Shown: one piece after another, positions 1 through 11,768 of the stretch | Layout of the letters: each line of letters begins with the position of its first letter | Numbering within the stretch: position 1 is the first letter of the stretch | Assembly (NCBI GenBank): GCA_037176845.1 | Contig: JAYKXP010000020.1 | Location: forward strand, 186,001 to 250,000 | Direction of reading: 5' to 3' | Length of the DNA: 64,000 nt | From: Paramarasmius palmivorus | Taxonomy: Eukaryota > Basidiomycota > Agaricomycetes > Agaricales > Marasmiaceae | The notes under the pieces: generated by a model | What the model saw: only the letters and a program-made list of their open reading frames with translations | Told to the model about the DNA's origin: nothing | Databases searched by the model: none | Position numbers and translations under genes: made by a program

Positions 1-868
1 TAGGTGTTCATTTCATATCTTTTTGGGATCACCACGCGCTGACCAGGTGCTTTGCTTTAGATCTCCTGTTTTTCGCCTTCCCGATAGCGTTTGAGGAAGT
101 ACGTGGGTTTGGGTTGGGTATGACGGGTGTTACGTTTGTTAGTGTTATGGTGTGTGTCTTTTACCACAATCTCAACCTACCACCATCCACCACCACCACA
201 ATCACCGCTCACTCACGCGTTCTTTTGGTAGATCGGCATCACACTCGCCATGCTTGTCATGCCCCTCCAAGAGAAGATATACGCTCATTACACCAAATTT
301 GGGACATACCCTGAAGCGAGGTTGTTTCCGATGATGCTTGGGGCGATGTATGTTCCGCCACTTTTCCACTGTACGATCTGCTAATTAGATAATGTTCCAA
401 CTAGTTTATTGCCCTCCGCGCTTTTCGTATTCGCATTCACAGGCGCCTACGGGCACGTCCACTGGATAGGTTCGTCTTCCACTTCCACTTCCACCTTCAA
501 CTCCACTCACCCCGAAATCTAAAGGCCCCTGCATAGCAGGCTTCATGTTCGGCTTCGCCCTAATCCTCTTATACATCTCGGGAAACTCCTACATCGTCGA
601 TTGTTATAGCGACTACGCTGCTTCGGCTATAGCGGCAAAGACGTTGGTGAGGTCGGAGATTGGTGCAATGGTACCGCTTTATGTGACGCAGATGTTCCAT
701 AATATGGGATTCCAGTATGCGGGGTTGTTGCTTGCGCTTGTGGGGGTGGGGATTGCGCCGATTCCGTTTGTGTTTTATAGGTATGGGGAGGGGGTGAGAG
801 GGAGGAGTGGGAGGGCGACGCAGATGGTTAGGAGGACGGAGAAAGAGAGTAATTTAGAGTCTATCTAG
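1..868 (+). CDS. MFS drug/polyamine-type transporter, C-terminal part (5' end outside window)
   Basis: C-terminal half of a 12-TM major facilitator (DHA1/TPO-like) that would export small molecules by proton antiport at the plasma membrane or vacuole. Readable exons are about 61-149, 232-347, 405-469 and 525-868, with introns of 55-82 nt and consistent phases. The frame gives a hydrophobic helix with FPIAFEEVRGFGLG, then the cytoplasmic loop EKIYAHYTKFGTYPEARL, the helix LLPSALFVFAFTGAYGHVHW, and the family signature SYIVDCYSDYAASAIAA followed by the last two helices and a basic tail. The YxxYAASAxAA block is characteristic of fungal DHA1 carriers. The first visible coding base follows an intron ending at 60, so the N-terminal half lies upstream of the window. 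Substrate cannot be read from the sequence. Confidence 0.88.
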
Positions 869-1012
869 AGATGCACTTGGTTAGATTTAGAGGAGCTAGA
901 ACTAGAACTAGAGTACTCTACTCATACATATTAGATTCCCATAATAATAGAACTCGGATTCTTTTTCTAATTCCTAAGATAAGTTGGGCAGGAGCGAATC
1001 CGACTCAATAAG

Positions 1013-1118
1013 CGCCCGTCACGAAAGCTCGCTGGATCCGTTCAATTGCAAAGTCTTTTGCAGATTCTCTTCCACTATCACCATTGGCATCTCCGCGGAA
1101 CCCCTTGTAACTTCAGAT
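1013..1118 (-). pseudogene. Decayed partial copy of the start of the neighbouring unknown gene
   Basis: This stretch matches about 2035-2165, which holds the 5' leader and first codons of the gene at 1458-2134. Both share AGCGCCCGTCACGAAA, GGATCCGTTC, TCTCTTCCAC and CATCTCCGCG followed by AACCCCTTG. On the minus strand it reads MPMVIVEENLQKT, recalling the MVVVVVEEKKTF start of the intact gene, but an internal block is missing and the frame ends quickly. The rest of 869-1457 holds no gene I can support, apart from the 3' end of the transporter transcript. Confidence 0.6.
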
Positions 1119-1457
1119 TTAGAACCTCGAGAGCGATGCGGATTTCTATAGTTTTGGTTGCTTCGCGGTCGGGATGTGGTTTCGTGGCCATGGTTGTCTC
1201 GCAGGCATTTTAGACCTGTACTTACTTGCTTGTCATCGTCATAGAAAGGCTGACCAGGCCTACTTCTTATACCATGCAAGCTCTTCGCATGTCACCGCAT
1301 TGAGAGTGAAAGCAAGTCCATCGATTTACGACCGACTTAATTTCTGGACAGAAAAAAAAAGCTACGTTAAACAAGTGCATTCACCGATGGACGTTGTGGA
1401 AAAACAAAACCGATTTAACGTCAGGACGCGTACAAAGAAAAAAAAAAACAAAGCTGG

Positions 1458-2134
1458 TCACGACCAATCTACTTTCCGAGAACCCAACATTGGATGAAGA
1501 TACCACTGCGCATCCACCTCAAACTTCAATTCTCTTTTCAACTTTTCCATTTTCTCCGCACAAGGCACCGCAGACGCTGGTATACCAATCGTTGGGTCAG
1601 GGAAATGTCTAGACCAAATCATATACGACTGATCTGGCGTATCACCCGTTACAAAGTCCACCTCAGGTCTCATACCGAGTCTTTCGCACGTCTCAAGTAC
1701 TGCCCTATACCGTGAGGCCAAGTCGCGTTTGTGGGATGATGATGGAGGTAGGGAATGTTCGTAGGCATAGAAGAGTTCGTCGGTGAGGTGATACCCCCAG
1801 ACGCAAAATTTGTCGGATAGTTGGTCTGGAATAGGTGCAGGTTGCATTTCTGTGAATCTAGCTGGGGTGTTAGCGTGGTGGATTTTAAGGTGACAAATTT
1901 GAAGGACACTTACGGGGTGCCATCGTTAGGAAAGAGAGCTAGAAATCCTTGATAGACTCGGTCCAGCGATTCAGCTGTATGAATCATGGTGCTGAAGAGA
2001 TGGTGACTCGCTAAAAACTTTGTTGTATAGCAATAAGCGCCCGTCACGAAAAGCTGTGTCACTCGCTGTGTCAGGGCCTGGACCGCGCGGATCCGTTCGA
2101 AGGTCTTTTTCTCTTCCACCACCACCACCACCAT
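1458..2134 (-). CDS. Conserved-looking unknown protein, 206 aa
   Basis: Two exons, 1914-2134 and 1458-1857, flank a 56-nt GTAAGT...CTAG intron. Joining them gives 621 nt, in frame, 206 residues. The protein starts with a Val/Glu/Lys run, has an amphipathic middle (KFLASHHLFSTMIHTAESL) and then a region rich in aromatic residues (FCVWGYHLTDELFYAYEHSL, KVDWS at the end). No signal peptide or membrane segment is obvious, and I do not recognise the family. Its first 40 codons and leader are the source, or sister, of the decayed copy at 1013-1118. It is convergent with the upstream transporter and divergent from TFA1, whose start lies only 136 nt away, so the two probably share a promoter region. 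Confidence 0.6.
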
Positions 2135-2270
2135 CTCCGCGAAACCCCTTGAAACTTCAAATTTTCCCCAACTCGGAAAACCGTCAAGAACAAGTGTCGG
2201 ACAAGGAGGAATCCGGCCTTCGTGCCGTGGCGGAGCTCGGGTTGTCGATCCTTAGGCCTTAACCGTCAAG

Positions 2271-4175
2271 ATGTCCACACCAGAAGAAAGAGAAACCCTC
2301 AAAGGCCTCGTCCAACAAGTCTCCAGGGCATTCTACGAACCCAAATATACCATTATCATGGATCAACTGGCGCGCCATCCGGTGTAAGTAAGCTCAGGGC
2401 GTCCAACAAAATTTGCCTTTTTGTTGTGGACGTTTCCCGTTGCTAAACGTTCCTTCTTTCTTGGATTGAAGACTTAAAGATGACGACTTGGCGAGTCGAA
2501 TGGGGCTTCAGCCGAAGGAGTTGAATAAGGTTATTGCGGTTTTGTCGAATGATTCGTTGGTGAGGATGTGCGTGGATCTTTTTGTCTTTTGCCTCTTGCC
2601 TTTGAGTTGACGTTTACGGTTTTTTTGGGGGGTAGCTATCGACAAAACGAGCTCAAAGAAGGTGCACAACGTGCTGTGGGGAAACAGTACTACTACATCG
2701 ACTATGCACATTTTTGTAACGTCGTCAAATGGAGAATTGCTAGAATGCGTCATAAAATTGATTCTACTCTACGAAATGTTCGTTGTTACCCCCTTTTCTT
2801 TCGATACTGCCAGCTCATGTGTTTTTTTTTTTTTTTTTGCTACAGGAACTTGACCAGAAGGGCTACATTTGCACACAATGCAAACAGTCATATACCCCGC
2901 TCGATGTGGACAAGCTCATGGACTTTACTCAGGGCATTCTGATATGTGAAATCTGTCGTGCAGAGGTTATTGATAACGAGAATGCGGAAAGTACGCAGGG
3001 GAATAATGATAGGATGTCGAGGTTTAATCACCAGATGCGATTTATTTTGGCTGGGCTTAAGCAGAGTGAATCTATGGTGCTGCCTCCGTGAGTGGTTATT
3101 CGTTTGTCATTATTACTCTTTCTAAACTAAAGACTGTCTAGGTTTGATGCAGCTACATGGATCAAGACCAACCTCGTACAACGCGACGACGGTGAATCTT
3201 CACAGGCTGGCTCAGGTCTCAAAATCGCTGGTTCTGGTCCAAGCACTGCTAGGGACGATGGTATTGGAGTTGTCATTTCGAGCGATAAAGATGAAGCAAC
3301 GAGACGAATGGAGAGAGATGCACAGGCGGAGATCAAGAGGCAGCAGAATGCTTTACCGGCTTGGCATTTGAAGAGTACGATATCGGGGGATTTGACGGCG
3401 CTGGGTGTGAAGGAAAATGCGAGGGCGGAAGCTGCAGCTGCGTTACAAGAGTCTATATCGTCGTCTAATGACGAGATTTTGAGGGGGTTGGGTGTGGTTG
3501 GTGCGAGGCCGGCTAATGGGACGAATGGTTCCCAGATGCCTATGGAGATTGAGCAGGATGTGAAGCCTACGATTAACCATGAGGCTGACTGTATGTCGTT
3601 TTTTACCTTTTTGTTTCGTTGATAGTCTTTCTGACGTTGCAACAGATTACGAGCAGTATTACGCTTCCTTGGCTGCCTCGGCTGCCGCTTCTGCGCAAGC
3701 TACACCTTCTGGTCTTAGTGCTCCTGGTAGCTCTGACTTTGATAACGGCGAGGAAGAGGAAGAGGAGGATAAAAAGCCTTCGGTGGAGTACCTCAACTCC
3801 TTGAACGACTATCGGAAACGTTCTCGGTCGCATGAGGATGAAGGATCGGCTGGGAAGACAAAGTTGCAGAAGATGAATGGAAATGCTCGAGTGAATGGGG
3901 ATGGAGGTGGAGTCTCACAAAAGACAAGTCGTCCTCTAACAGAGTCAACTGAGAATGGGTCCCAAAATGGCGTCGCGAAAGCTTCGGAGGACCCCCTTGT
4001 TTATGGTGAGTAATCTTAGGCTATCTTTCATCCATATCCTCCTTGCTGACGTCGCATAGTCAATGGAAATCCCAAGCCGTTCTCGACAGTAACGGAGGAA
4101 GACCATGAACTGATGACTCCAGAGGAGTACACGGCATTCTTTGAGATAATGCAATCCCAGGAGGAGGCGTATTAG
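2271..4175 (+). CDS. TFA1: Transcription initiation factor IIE large (alpha) subunit
   Basis: TFIIE-alpha joins the RNA polymerase II pre-initiation complex, recruits TFIIH and helps promoter opening in the nucleus. Seven exons (2271-2383, 2472-2567, 2636-2777, 2846-3087, 3142-3590, 3646-4005, 4060-4175) sum to 1518 nt, 505 aa, all with GT-AG borders. An N-terminal winged-helix domain (about residues 5-90, with DDDLASRMGLQPKELNKVIA) is followed by a zinc ribbon, CTQC...CEIC, near residues 122-150. The C-terminal half is acidic and low in complexity (EEEEEEDKK), and the end MTPEEYTAFFEIMQ is conserved in fungal TFA1. The intron before the zinc ribbon carries a run of 17 T just upstream of its acceptor. 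Length and domain order match the family. Confidence 0.93.
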
Positions 4176-4548
4176 ATGATTTGGGGTGGTGTATCTTGTA
4201 AGACATGGGCCATGTACTGTACGCTCAACTCGTGTACTTTATTGAATATCTTAATACACGAAAGATCGTGATGTATGTACTTGCTATAGTATCGTGAGGC
4301 TCCCTAGGTCCCTGGCGCGTGCACAAACAAACAGTTGTCCGTGGGGTGTCAGTGTAAACAAGTTCTCTTTGACCACTACTCATATCGTCCAGCATGATGT
4401 TGTACTTGGCAGGCTTCTCTTAGTCTGAAGGCCTGTATCTTTTGGGTTCCTTTCAGTCACAACAGAAATTTTTCACGTGGATTGAGACTATGCAGGCTCT
4501 CGGGAAAGGTTGGGCCGATCCAGGTTACCTCAACACCACGACGAACGT
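4176..4548. other. Intergenic region between TFA1 and the OYE-type gene
   Basis: Holds the TFA1 3' flank and the promoter of the next gene. No convincing reading frame, RNA gene or repeat seen. An upstream coding exon for the next gene cannot be excluded here. Confidence 0.5.
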
Positions 4549-6301
4549 ATGGCTATAACGCATCCCGAAGATGCTCAGGGAGGGGATATCGAGAAGATCT
4601 ACGCCGAAGTCACGCTTCCTTGTGGCAAGAAACTACAGAATCGACTAGTCAAGGTGAGTTGTACAATTGACTATAGCATGGCCCGTCTCATGTTCTTCTC
4701 AGGTAGCGATGTATGAACACCTAGCTTCTATGTTCGGCGGGCTTCCAAATGAGCACCATTATACCCTTTACTCCAACTGGTCCAGTTTCGGCTGGGGAAT
4801 GATCATGACTGGCAATGTCCAAGTTTCGCCAACGCACCTGAGTCTCGGACGCGACTTGATAGTTCCACGCACACTTTCCGAGGAATGCGTCAGCCGTTAT
4901 AGGAAATTGGCGGACTGTATACATGGAGGTCACCAGGCAGGACCAGTACCATTGGCTATCATGCAACTCAACCATGCCGGTCGACAATCCAGCAACTTTT
5001 TAGGAGGACGATATCCATTCGTTCCTCCCCTAGCTCCCAGCGCTACGCCAGTGTCCCCGCAGAATGCTGGACTCATTTCATGGCTCATACACCATTTACT
5101 CTTTCAAACACCACGCGCAATGTCTGTTCTTGACATCGACAATGTCGTCTCGGAATTCGTTCGCGGAGCAGAGCTTGCTTTGCGGTCTGGTTTCGATGGT
5201 GTACAATTACATGTTGCTCATGGATGTAAGAGCCTTTGAAATTGATCTCCAACAATTGTTTTGACATTTGACGCAACATTGCAGATCTACTTGCTCAATT
5301 TCTTTCGCCCAAGGTATGTGTTATTAGCTGGTTGCTCCTTGTGTTTACTCAAATTTCAACTAGGTCAACAAACGAAAGGACGAGTACGGGCCCGGTTCGC
5401 TTCGCCTTCTTCATCGCATTATCACTGGGATACGAGCCATAACACCCAAAGACTTTGCCGTGGGCGTCAAACTCAACACTAGCGACTACAGTGCGCTTGA
5501 GCAGAGCACCAGTAAAACGCAGCAGGAGGAACGTGCCCTGGAACACCTTCGTGAACTGGCATCTTGGGGTCTTGTAGACTTCATAGAGATAAGTGGAGGT
5601 GACTATGAAAACCCAGGTACGATATTGAATGACCTCAGGTCTGACTCTCCTCTAACTATCGAGCTTCAGAATTTATGATGAGCGGATTGAAGTCATCGCG
5701 ACAGGCGTTCTTTGCAAGCTTCTCAGCAAAAGCAGTCAGGGCGCTCGAGTCTGAATCGTTCTCTAAACCTCCTCTTATCGTATTGACCGGTGGTCTTCGA
5801 TCACCCGGTCACATCATCAGTGCTATCTCTTCTCGACACACGCACCTTCTGGGGATAGGCAGAACCTCTGTCACTTGTCCAGATCTCCCTTTACGCCTCA
5901 GAAGGCGAGCTATGGAAGATACCGGTGTACCTACCGAGCAGGACTTCACACCGTTTCAGCCAGAGCCTGATCTTCGCCTGGACTTCGTTCACAGGTGGCC
6001 ATGGTCTTGGATCTGGCCTTTCCTACCCAAAATCACTCTGATCGGGGCAGGCATTGGGATGGCTTGGTATGTAGTGGCCATCCGTCAGTTGGCTAGTCAT
6101 AAAATCGTCGAGAATGAGGTATACAGCCCCAACTATGACCTGGGTGGTTTGGGAGCAGTATTCAAGATGTGGATATCGTCTGAAGCGCCGGAGTATTCAA
6201 AATTGAGGTGGTTCACGGTTCTTATGAGCTCGTTCATGTTGTGCGTGGCGGTTACATTACTAGGTTCGTGTTCCGGGAATAACCTTGGACTTCGGCATTG
6301 A
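4549..6301 (+). CDS. NADH:flavin oxidoreductase (old yellow enzyme family) with C-terminal membrane segments
   Basis: FMN-dependent reductase of the OYE/2,4-dienoyl-CoA-reductase-like group, acting on activated C=C bonds. Exons 4549-4653, 4703-5225, 5285-5313, 5364-5616 and 5670-6301 stay in frame. Family marks seen: QLNHAGRQSS (substrate/FMN loop), LHVAHGYLLAQFLSP, KRKDEYG, FIEISGGDYE and LTGGLRSPGHIISAI (phosphate-binding end of the barrel). After the barrel come two hydrophobic stretches, WSWIWPFLPKITLIGAGIG and WFTVLMSSFMLCVAVTLLG, predicting membrane attachment; soluble OYEs lack these. The start is the first ATG in the conserved frame; a further upstream exon is possible. A GTTCGT...CAG intron near 6265-6327 would instead end the protein with LLGSR at 6335. 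Confidence 0.82.
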
Positions 6302-6335
6302 TGAGCTGATTTAAACTGCGACAGGTTCTCGGTAG

Positions 6336-7159
6336 ATGCGAGAGCTTTCATTGGCATTTACTAGTGGACGAGTAGCTATAGCGTAATAGAATGGAGGCAG
6401 ACACCTAGAAAATACCCTATTATCCGGATGTCATGGGAAACAGCGTCGTGGATTGGTCAAGGACATACCCCTCTTATCTGCATTTCTCCGCTCTTTACCA
6501 CTTTCCCCTCTCACGCTGTTTTCGCATGATTCCATTTGTCTCCGAAATACAGTCAGGTGCGCAGGGTCCAATACAATCCAACCATTCAGGGAACGCGTCC
6601 AAGAGGGATGATGAAGGTGATCCGTATCATGTCTATGATACCGACGCTCTGCCGACGCGACAGGATGGACGTGCCTTGGAGATTTTTCAGGCGCATCAAG
6701 GAGCATCAACTCAGATCAGCCCTTACTACTTGGCCGCAGGCTGATGATTTTGTCTTTCGATTTCCCAAGTCGCAAAACCGTGACTAGACTCTGTCCTTCG
6801 TGGTCATTTGGTAGAATGCTAACCGGAAGAATTCAGAGAAAAGACCGTGCAACATGCATATGAATCCAAGGGGCAAGACTTCAAGCTTTCAAGCTTCATT
6901 ACTGGCTCATAAATTTCATATACCCTCAGTCTGTTCCGCAACCCTGGCGCTTTATTTTCCCGTACAGTCCCAGGTAAGTAAAAGGGTTGTTCCAATCTCA
7001 CTGTCAGGGATATTGACTCTGCGCCGTTCCTTGTTAGCATTCAGGAAGTTACAAAAGGCAGGCACGATCGAGGGATAGTCCTCTCAAACGGTCACTTTTC
7101 TTCCTCTTGCCTTCCTCTCTCTCCTCAGTCTTTCTTTCGTTCGCTCTGACAGTGTCAGC
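6336..7159. other. Intergenic region, no supported gene
   Basis: Open frames of about 60-100 codons occur on both strands (for example 6433-6744 plus), but none shows a recognisable domain, signal peptide or splice-consistent extension. CT-rich sequence at 7084-7155 immediately precedes the DUF3455 start and is typical of a fungal core promoter or leader. Confidence 0.5.
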
Positions 7160-8124
7160 ATGCACCACCTTCTTTCTTTGTTGCCTCTTGCTTTCGCTGC
7201 GTCTGCACTTGCGGCCCCTCCCTTCCGACCTGGCTTTTCGTTAGGGCCTCCTGCCGGGTTCCCTGGTTTCCCTGGTCGAGGCAGTCTCAACTGCGACGTA
7301 TCCGGTGCTATAGTCGACACTGCGGGCGGTGCTCTGACTGCACCACAAAAACCGGTATCTTTCATTGCTCTCGGAGTCGGTACTCAAAATTACACTTGCT
7401 CCGACGCGTAAGTCGTCCTCCTATTGTCCCATGATCCCTGGCTAATGCTTCTCTCGTCGCAGTGGTACCTACGCGTATGTCTTCTGCTCTTGTCAATTGA
7501 CTACCCTCCTGATTTCTATTCCCCAGTTCTGCCGGTGCTCTAGCAGAATTGTTCGACGTGTCCTGCTTCTACGATAGGCCGATGTTCAACAATCTCGCCA
7601 GCATGTCATTCGAACTGTGGAAGAGAGCCCCACCCTCAATTGGGGCAGGTCAGGTCATTTCAGCCCTGCAAGGCGTTGACTCGAACGCGATTCTGGGCGA
7701 ACACTACTTTGTCGCAAGTCCTTCTGGTACCGGCATAAGCCCCAAGTGGGACTTCACTTCTCGCGCCTTCAAAGGAAACGCGGACGCATTCATCCTTGCC
7801 GCGAAGCAGGGTGGTGTCCCAGCACCTACCGGAAGTGCAGACGTCGATTGGTTATACTTGACCAATGTCCAGGGATCACTGGCAGATGAGGTATATCGTA
7901 CTCATACAAAAAGTGGCCCTCCTCCCGCTTCAGTGAGTCTTTTGTCTTAGACCTTAATTTCAAGCATCTGGAACCCCTTCCTAGTGTGCCGCTGGATCTG
8001 CCCCGATTACAGTCAAATATACGTCGTTATATTGTAGGTGTCACGTCAGGCTCGTGTTCTGTTGAGGCTCGTAACTGATATGCGCTCTGTTCAAGGGTTC
8101 ACCGGTGGCACGATCAAAAACTAG
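7160..8124 (+). CDS. Secreted DUF3455-family protein, 247 aa
   Basis: Extracellular protein of unknown biochemical role; the family is common in fungi and is sometimes mislabelled malate dehydrogenase. Five exons (7160-7407, 7463-7474, 7527-7932, 7985-8033, 8096-8124) sum to 744 nt. The signal peptide is MHHLLSLLPLAFAASALAAP. The DUF3455 core shows FIALGVGTQNYTCSDAGTY, LFDVSCFYDRP, GEHYFVASPSGTGISPKWDF and WLYLTNVQGSLADEVYR, ending in the family-typical LYWFTGGTIKN. The second exon is only 12 nt but is needed to complete the conserved GTY segment. The last intron (GTAGGT...CAAG) restores the terminal WFTGGT motif. A CT-rich stretch precedes the ATG. Confidence 0.88.
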
Positions 8125-9169
8125 GGGTTTTACCAGGTTCGCCCGGTCACCCTTCGCTGTTCACTGGATTTCAGCAGGCATTGTTTTTATTGGTCTATTT
8201 ATTGGTTATTTGCGTCGTAATGTAGCATCGCCATACAGCAACGCATTGGCAAGGTTGAACGTGATGAAAGCTGGATGAAAACATTCAAAGTATCAAATAA
8301 GAGCAAGTTTGGTGGTGCTTCTTGCCCTTATGTACATTCTAGTAACTATCGCTAAGTACATGCTGAGACCGCTACTGATACATGGTGACAGCCCGCCGGT
8401 TGAGCTAAAAATTGTTCTGGGCTCACCATTAACACCACCACATCATCATCCTGACCGAAAAGATCTCCGAAGGAAATCAGACTGGGAAAAAATTGGAAGC
8501 ACAAGCCACCAGACCAAGAGTAGTCTGAATCGAGTTTTGCGGAGCAGCCCGTGACTCGCGAGGAACCACTAAAGGGCTGCTGCGTACCGCAAGCCGCGAA
8601 GTGAACTAAAGGAGTTGCCGAATGAACGTACATGGTCTCCCTGCTCGAAAGCAAAGACATCAAGCACCATCGGCTTCCCCATTCCCCACGACATGTCCCA
8701 AAGCGCACCACTCAGCACTGTCCCTCCTCCAAAACAGGATCTTCGGGTAACCTCGCAGTACACCGTATTTCTGGTATGTCGCTGCAGCTGATTATAGCTG
8801 GGCCCAGCAAGAGCCGATCCAGGGGGAATAGAATACTCAGACCTTAGCCCGCTCACGAGGAAAGATATGACTTGAATAGTCATACCTTGTACGGAGTGAG
8901 CATCGCGGCTTTAGGACTGGTGGTTGTGGATGAACATGAGAGAAATTTTTTCGATCGTGATAAGAGTCTTGATTAGTTCCCACGCAGCGCCACCACGTGA
9001 AACTGGCGCTCGACAACGTACTTACTACTGTTTGCAGCGACTGAGCGCTGAGCTCATAAGATAGTTTTGAAGAATAATTATGATGCAATTGGTACTTTTG
9101 ATACACAATGAACTCTACGCTACCTTCACCTTCGATGACAGCATTCGGTTGCAAATGGAAACGCCCACA
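8125..9169. other. About 1 kb without a recognisable gene
   Basis: The minus strand has a 104-codon frame at 8569-8883 and the plus strand an 81-codon frame at 8309-8554. Neither shows a known motif, and neither could be joined to further exons. It holds the 3' flanks of the two converging neighbours. Confidence 0.45.
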
Positions 9170-11214
9170 TCAAAGTGCGCGAGGAGTAAGCTCGTAGGAC
9201 TCATTTCCTGCCCGAGAATCCTGCACATCAACAGCAGTTAATGAACCGTCTAGTCTCTAAAGATAAACAATAAAGAATTGCCACTTTTCCGATACGACAG
9301 CTACTCACGTCGCTATGATCCTTTGAGGTCCCCGAAAACGGAGCAAAAAGCACACCTCCGATCACACGCGATTCGAGGAACGTGTTACCAGAATTATCAC
9401 GAAAGCCGGAGTCGGTGTCCAAGGAGATGTCTGCATGAAGGCCCGTACCAATGTATTCCCGGGAATTCAGGCTGTCATCGGGAGGTATATCGAAAGGTTT
9501 CCGTGGTAAGGAAGATGGACTCACGAGGCAAGTAGGGTGTTGAAGTATGCTATTGAGAAATTCAGTCACGGTGGAGCATAATCGAAGGCTACACCGATGA
9601 CCTACTCTTGGGAGATAAAAAGCCAATTCCTCCGTAAATCGTCGCGTTAGGCAAAGTCAGGAACTAAAGCAGGCTATGGATCGTCTTATCCTGACAAGAA
9701 TAAATGGAGCTCACCGTAACGAGCTCCGCGATCGAGAGTAACCTTTTTACGACGTCAGAAATGGTCAGAACCTTACTTTCTCTTGAAAGAAGGTTGCGTA
9801 CGTTGTAAGTAAGTTCGTGTTGACGGTGAAGAGGATGAGAGTCGTAATAACATGATCAGTTCTGGTGACTTGTTATGAGATACAATATCCCCGAGCAAAA
9901 GCATGTAGCTTACCGCTTGACGCCGGACCTAGAACGTTGAAGACTCAAAGCTACAGGGACCGGCCTTAGCCAAAGAAAATATGTAGCGGGCGATAGTGTA
10001 ACAAAACCCACTCATTGCCACCGTAATGAATACGTCGAAAGCGATGCGGCTTGACGCCGAAAGTTTATATGCCAGCTATCCATAGACCATCCGTGAGCAG
10101 ATTAAAGAGACCAGTAAATATGACCCACAATGAAGGCTGAGGTATTGGTTGTGAGAAGCCGGTGGTTGAAGCCTTCGACAGCCAGGTCTGATGGATTTAC
10201 AGAAGGTTGGTGATACCGTCTGGAGCGCAAAAAACGTTGTCTGACCTATGCTACATCCTATAGTCTACTGATTAGCTCGAGAAAAATGACAACTATTGAA
10301 TCTGCTTGCCGAACGAGAAGAGAGCAAGGACAACCTGGGCGGTTGTCAGAATCAATCAAGTTCCTGGTCAAAAACAAATGCCCAGTGCCTTACTGTCAAC
10401 GTTGATACGATTTTGCTTACGGGGCGACTAAGCATGATCCCAGAGAGGGCCCAGATACGCCAGGAGAAAAACCTATAAGCACAATGATGAATCAATCTGG
10501 TGCGCCTTCGATCCAACGCCTCGCTCACAATTGTATCAGCACAATCGTGCATGCCTGGTCGCAGTCATCACCTCATTGTAAAAATCAAAACAATAGTTCA
10601 TACCCCACTGATCGACTGCGCCTAACATCAAAATCCGAAGTGAGTAAGCGTTGTTCGTGTGAAGTTTGCATGACCTGACTGACGTATGTAAAACTGGGGT
10701 TCAAAAGGTCGCTGAATGAATATAGGAGCGTGAGAGCAATGCTGTCCAACGTACACTTCAGCGCTCCCGGGTTCTCCGGAAGGCAGAGCTAATGGATTGG
10801 CAAAGTCGGTGACCAGGAAGCGGTACATCGCAGCTACCATCATTGCTCCATGGGTAGTGTCGGCCAACTGGAACCCGCATTAGATAACAACCTAAGTATT
10901 CCCAGGGAGACCCCGACGTACGCTAGAGACTGATGATGAGCAACCGAGAATCACCAGCAACCAGAGAAAGATACTCACAACACGAAAAGGACGAATAGTT
11001 TCAACCATCTACTATCTCTACGAGTCCTCGGTGCGGTGATGTATATAAACATCTGCAGGCATATGACACCGTATAATCTAGGGGCGGAAGAGAAGTTAGA
11101 AATACATTGCAGATAGCGCAATTCAGCTATTTACAGTATCGAGAGCGTCGAGCCAATGAACAAGGCACCGAGTGTTCCGTCGAAAGCTGGCAAAGGGAAC
11201 TGTGAAGAAGACAT
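9170..11214 (-). CDS. DUF6534-family multi-pass membrane protein
   Basis: Predicted seven-helix membrane protein of a large basidiomycete-specific family of unknown function. The start at 11214 gives MSSSQFPLPAFDGTLGALF and the first helix. A GTAAAT...CTAG intron leads to LLYGVICLQMFIYI and RRDSRWLKLFVLF. Later exons give DTTHGAMMVAAMYRFLVTDF, IVLIQLFFSWRIWALSG, VVLALFSFGKQI, SRIAFDVFITVAM, RSGVKR joined to TDHVITTLILFTVNTN, LPNATIYGGIGFLSPK, YFNTLLAS and LNSREYIG, in the order expected for the family. The last spliced exon ends at 9170 with SYELTPRAL. At least ten exons; the joins around 10860-11000 and 10100-10260 are not firmly resolved, so some degeneration is possible. Divergently arranged with the SDR gene. 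Confidence 0.75.
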
Positions 11215-11768
11215 GAAGAGTATGAAAGGAAGAGCAGCTGTGTAGTCCCAAGCCCCGGGTATACCAAGCTTCCTATTATATAGAGTAGTGCAGACTAGAT
11301 ATGGTGTCCGAGCTGTGTCCGAATCTGCCGTTGTATATGATCATGTCAAAGCGAAAGCTATTCTTGAAGACATAGAACGCGTGCACGGATTTCCGTCATC
11401 CCGTATACCAATTTGGATTGGAGAAGGCATTTGAATCATTCTAATGATTCTACGATGAGAAATAGCTACCCAGGCTAGGAGTCGAGGCGGGATGGGCAAA
11501 GATGTTGATGTTACCGATCAAGGTCATGGGTGTTGTTTTAGTAAAAGTTTTACGCTCACCTGTGGGACTTTCCCACGTTCGTATCTCAGTCCGGGCGAAG
11601 TGGAATGCAATCTCACTGGCTGCGGGCGAGTTGACATGATGTACGTACTTTTAGAGTTATTTGTGTAAACCGACTTTGAACCACTCACTATAGCTTCAGC
11701 GAAAGCCCTCGACCCGGAGAATGTGGGGTTATGCTGCTCCCTCAACGACGTTCAATCCTGTACAAGAC
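11215..11768. promoter_or_regulatory. Shared upstream region of the DUF6534 and SDR genes
   Basis: A 554-bp divergent intergenic region. A TATATAG-like element (ATTATATAG near 11274-11283) is present. No coding frame is convincing; the 73-codon minus-strand frame at 11524-11745 shows no features. Confidence 0.4.

Noticed and set aside
2822..2838. Run of 17 T as a possible terminator or repeat element
   Set aside because: It is the polypyrimidine tract of a TFA1 intron, directly before its CTACAG acceptor.
6433..6744. Plus-strand frame of 103 codons between the OYE and DUF3455 genes
   Set aside because: No domain, signal peptide or in-phase neighbouring exon; the opposite strand is equally open.
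8569..8883. Minus-strand frame of 104 codons
   Set aside because: No recognisable motif and no joinable exons; length is within chance expectation for this GC content.
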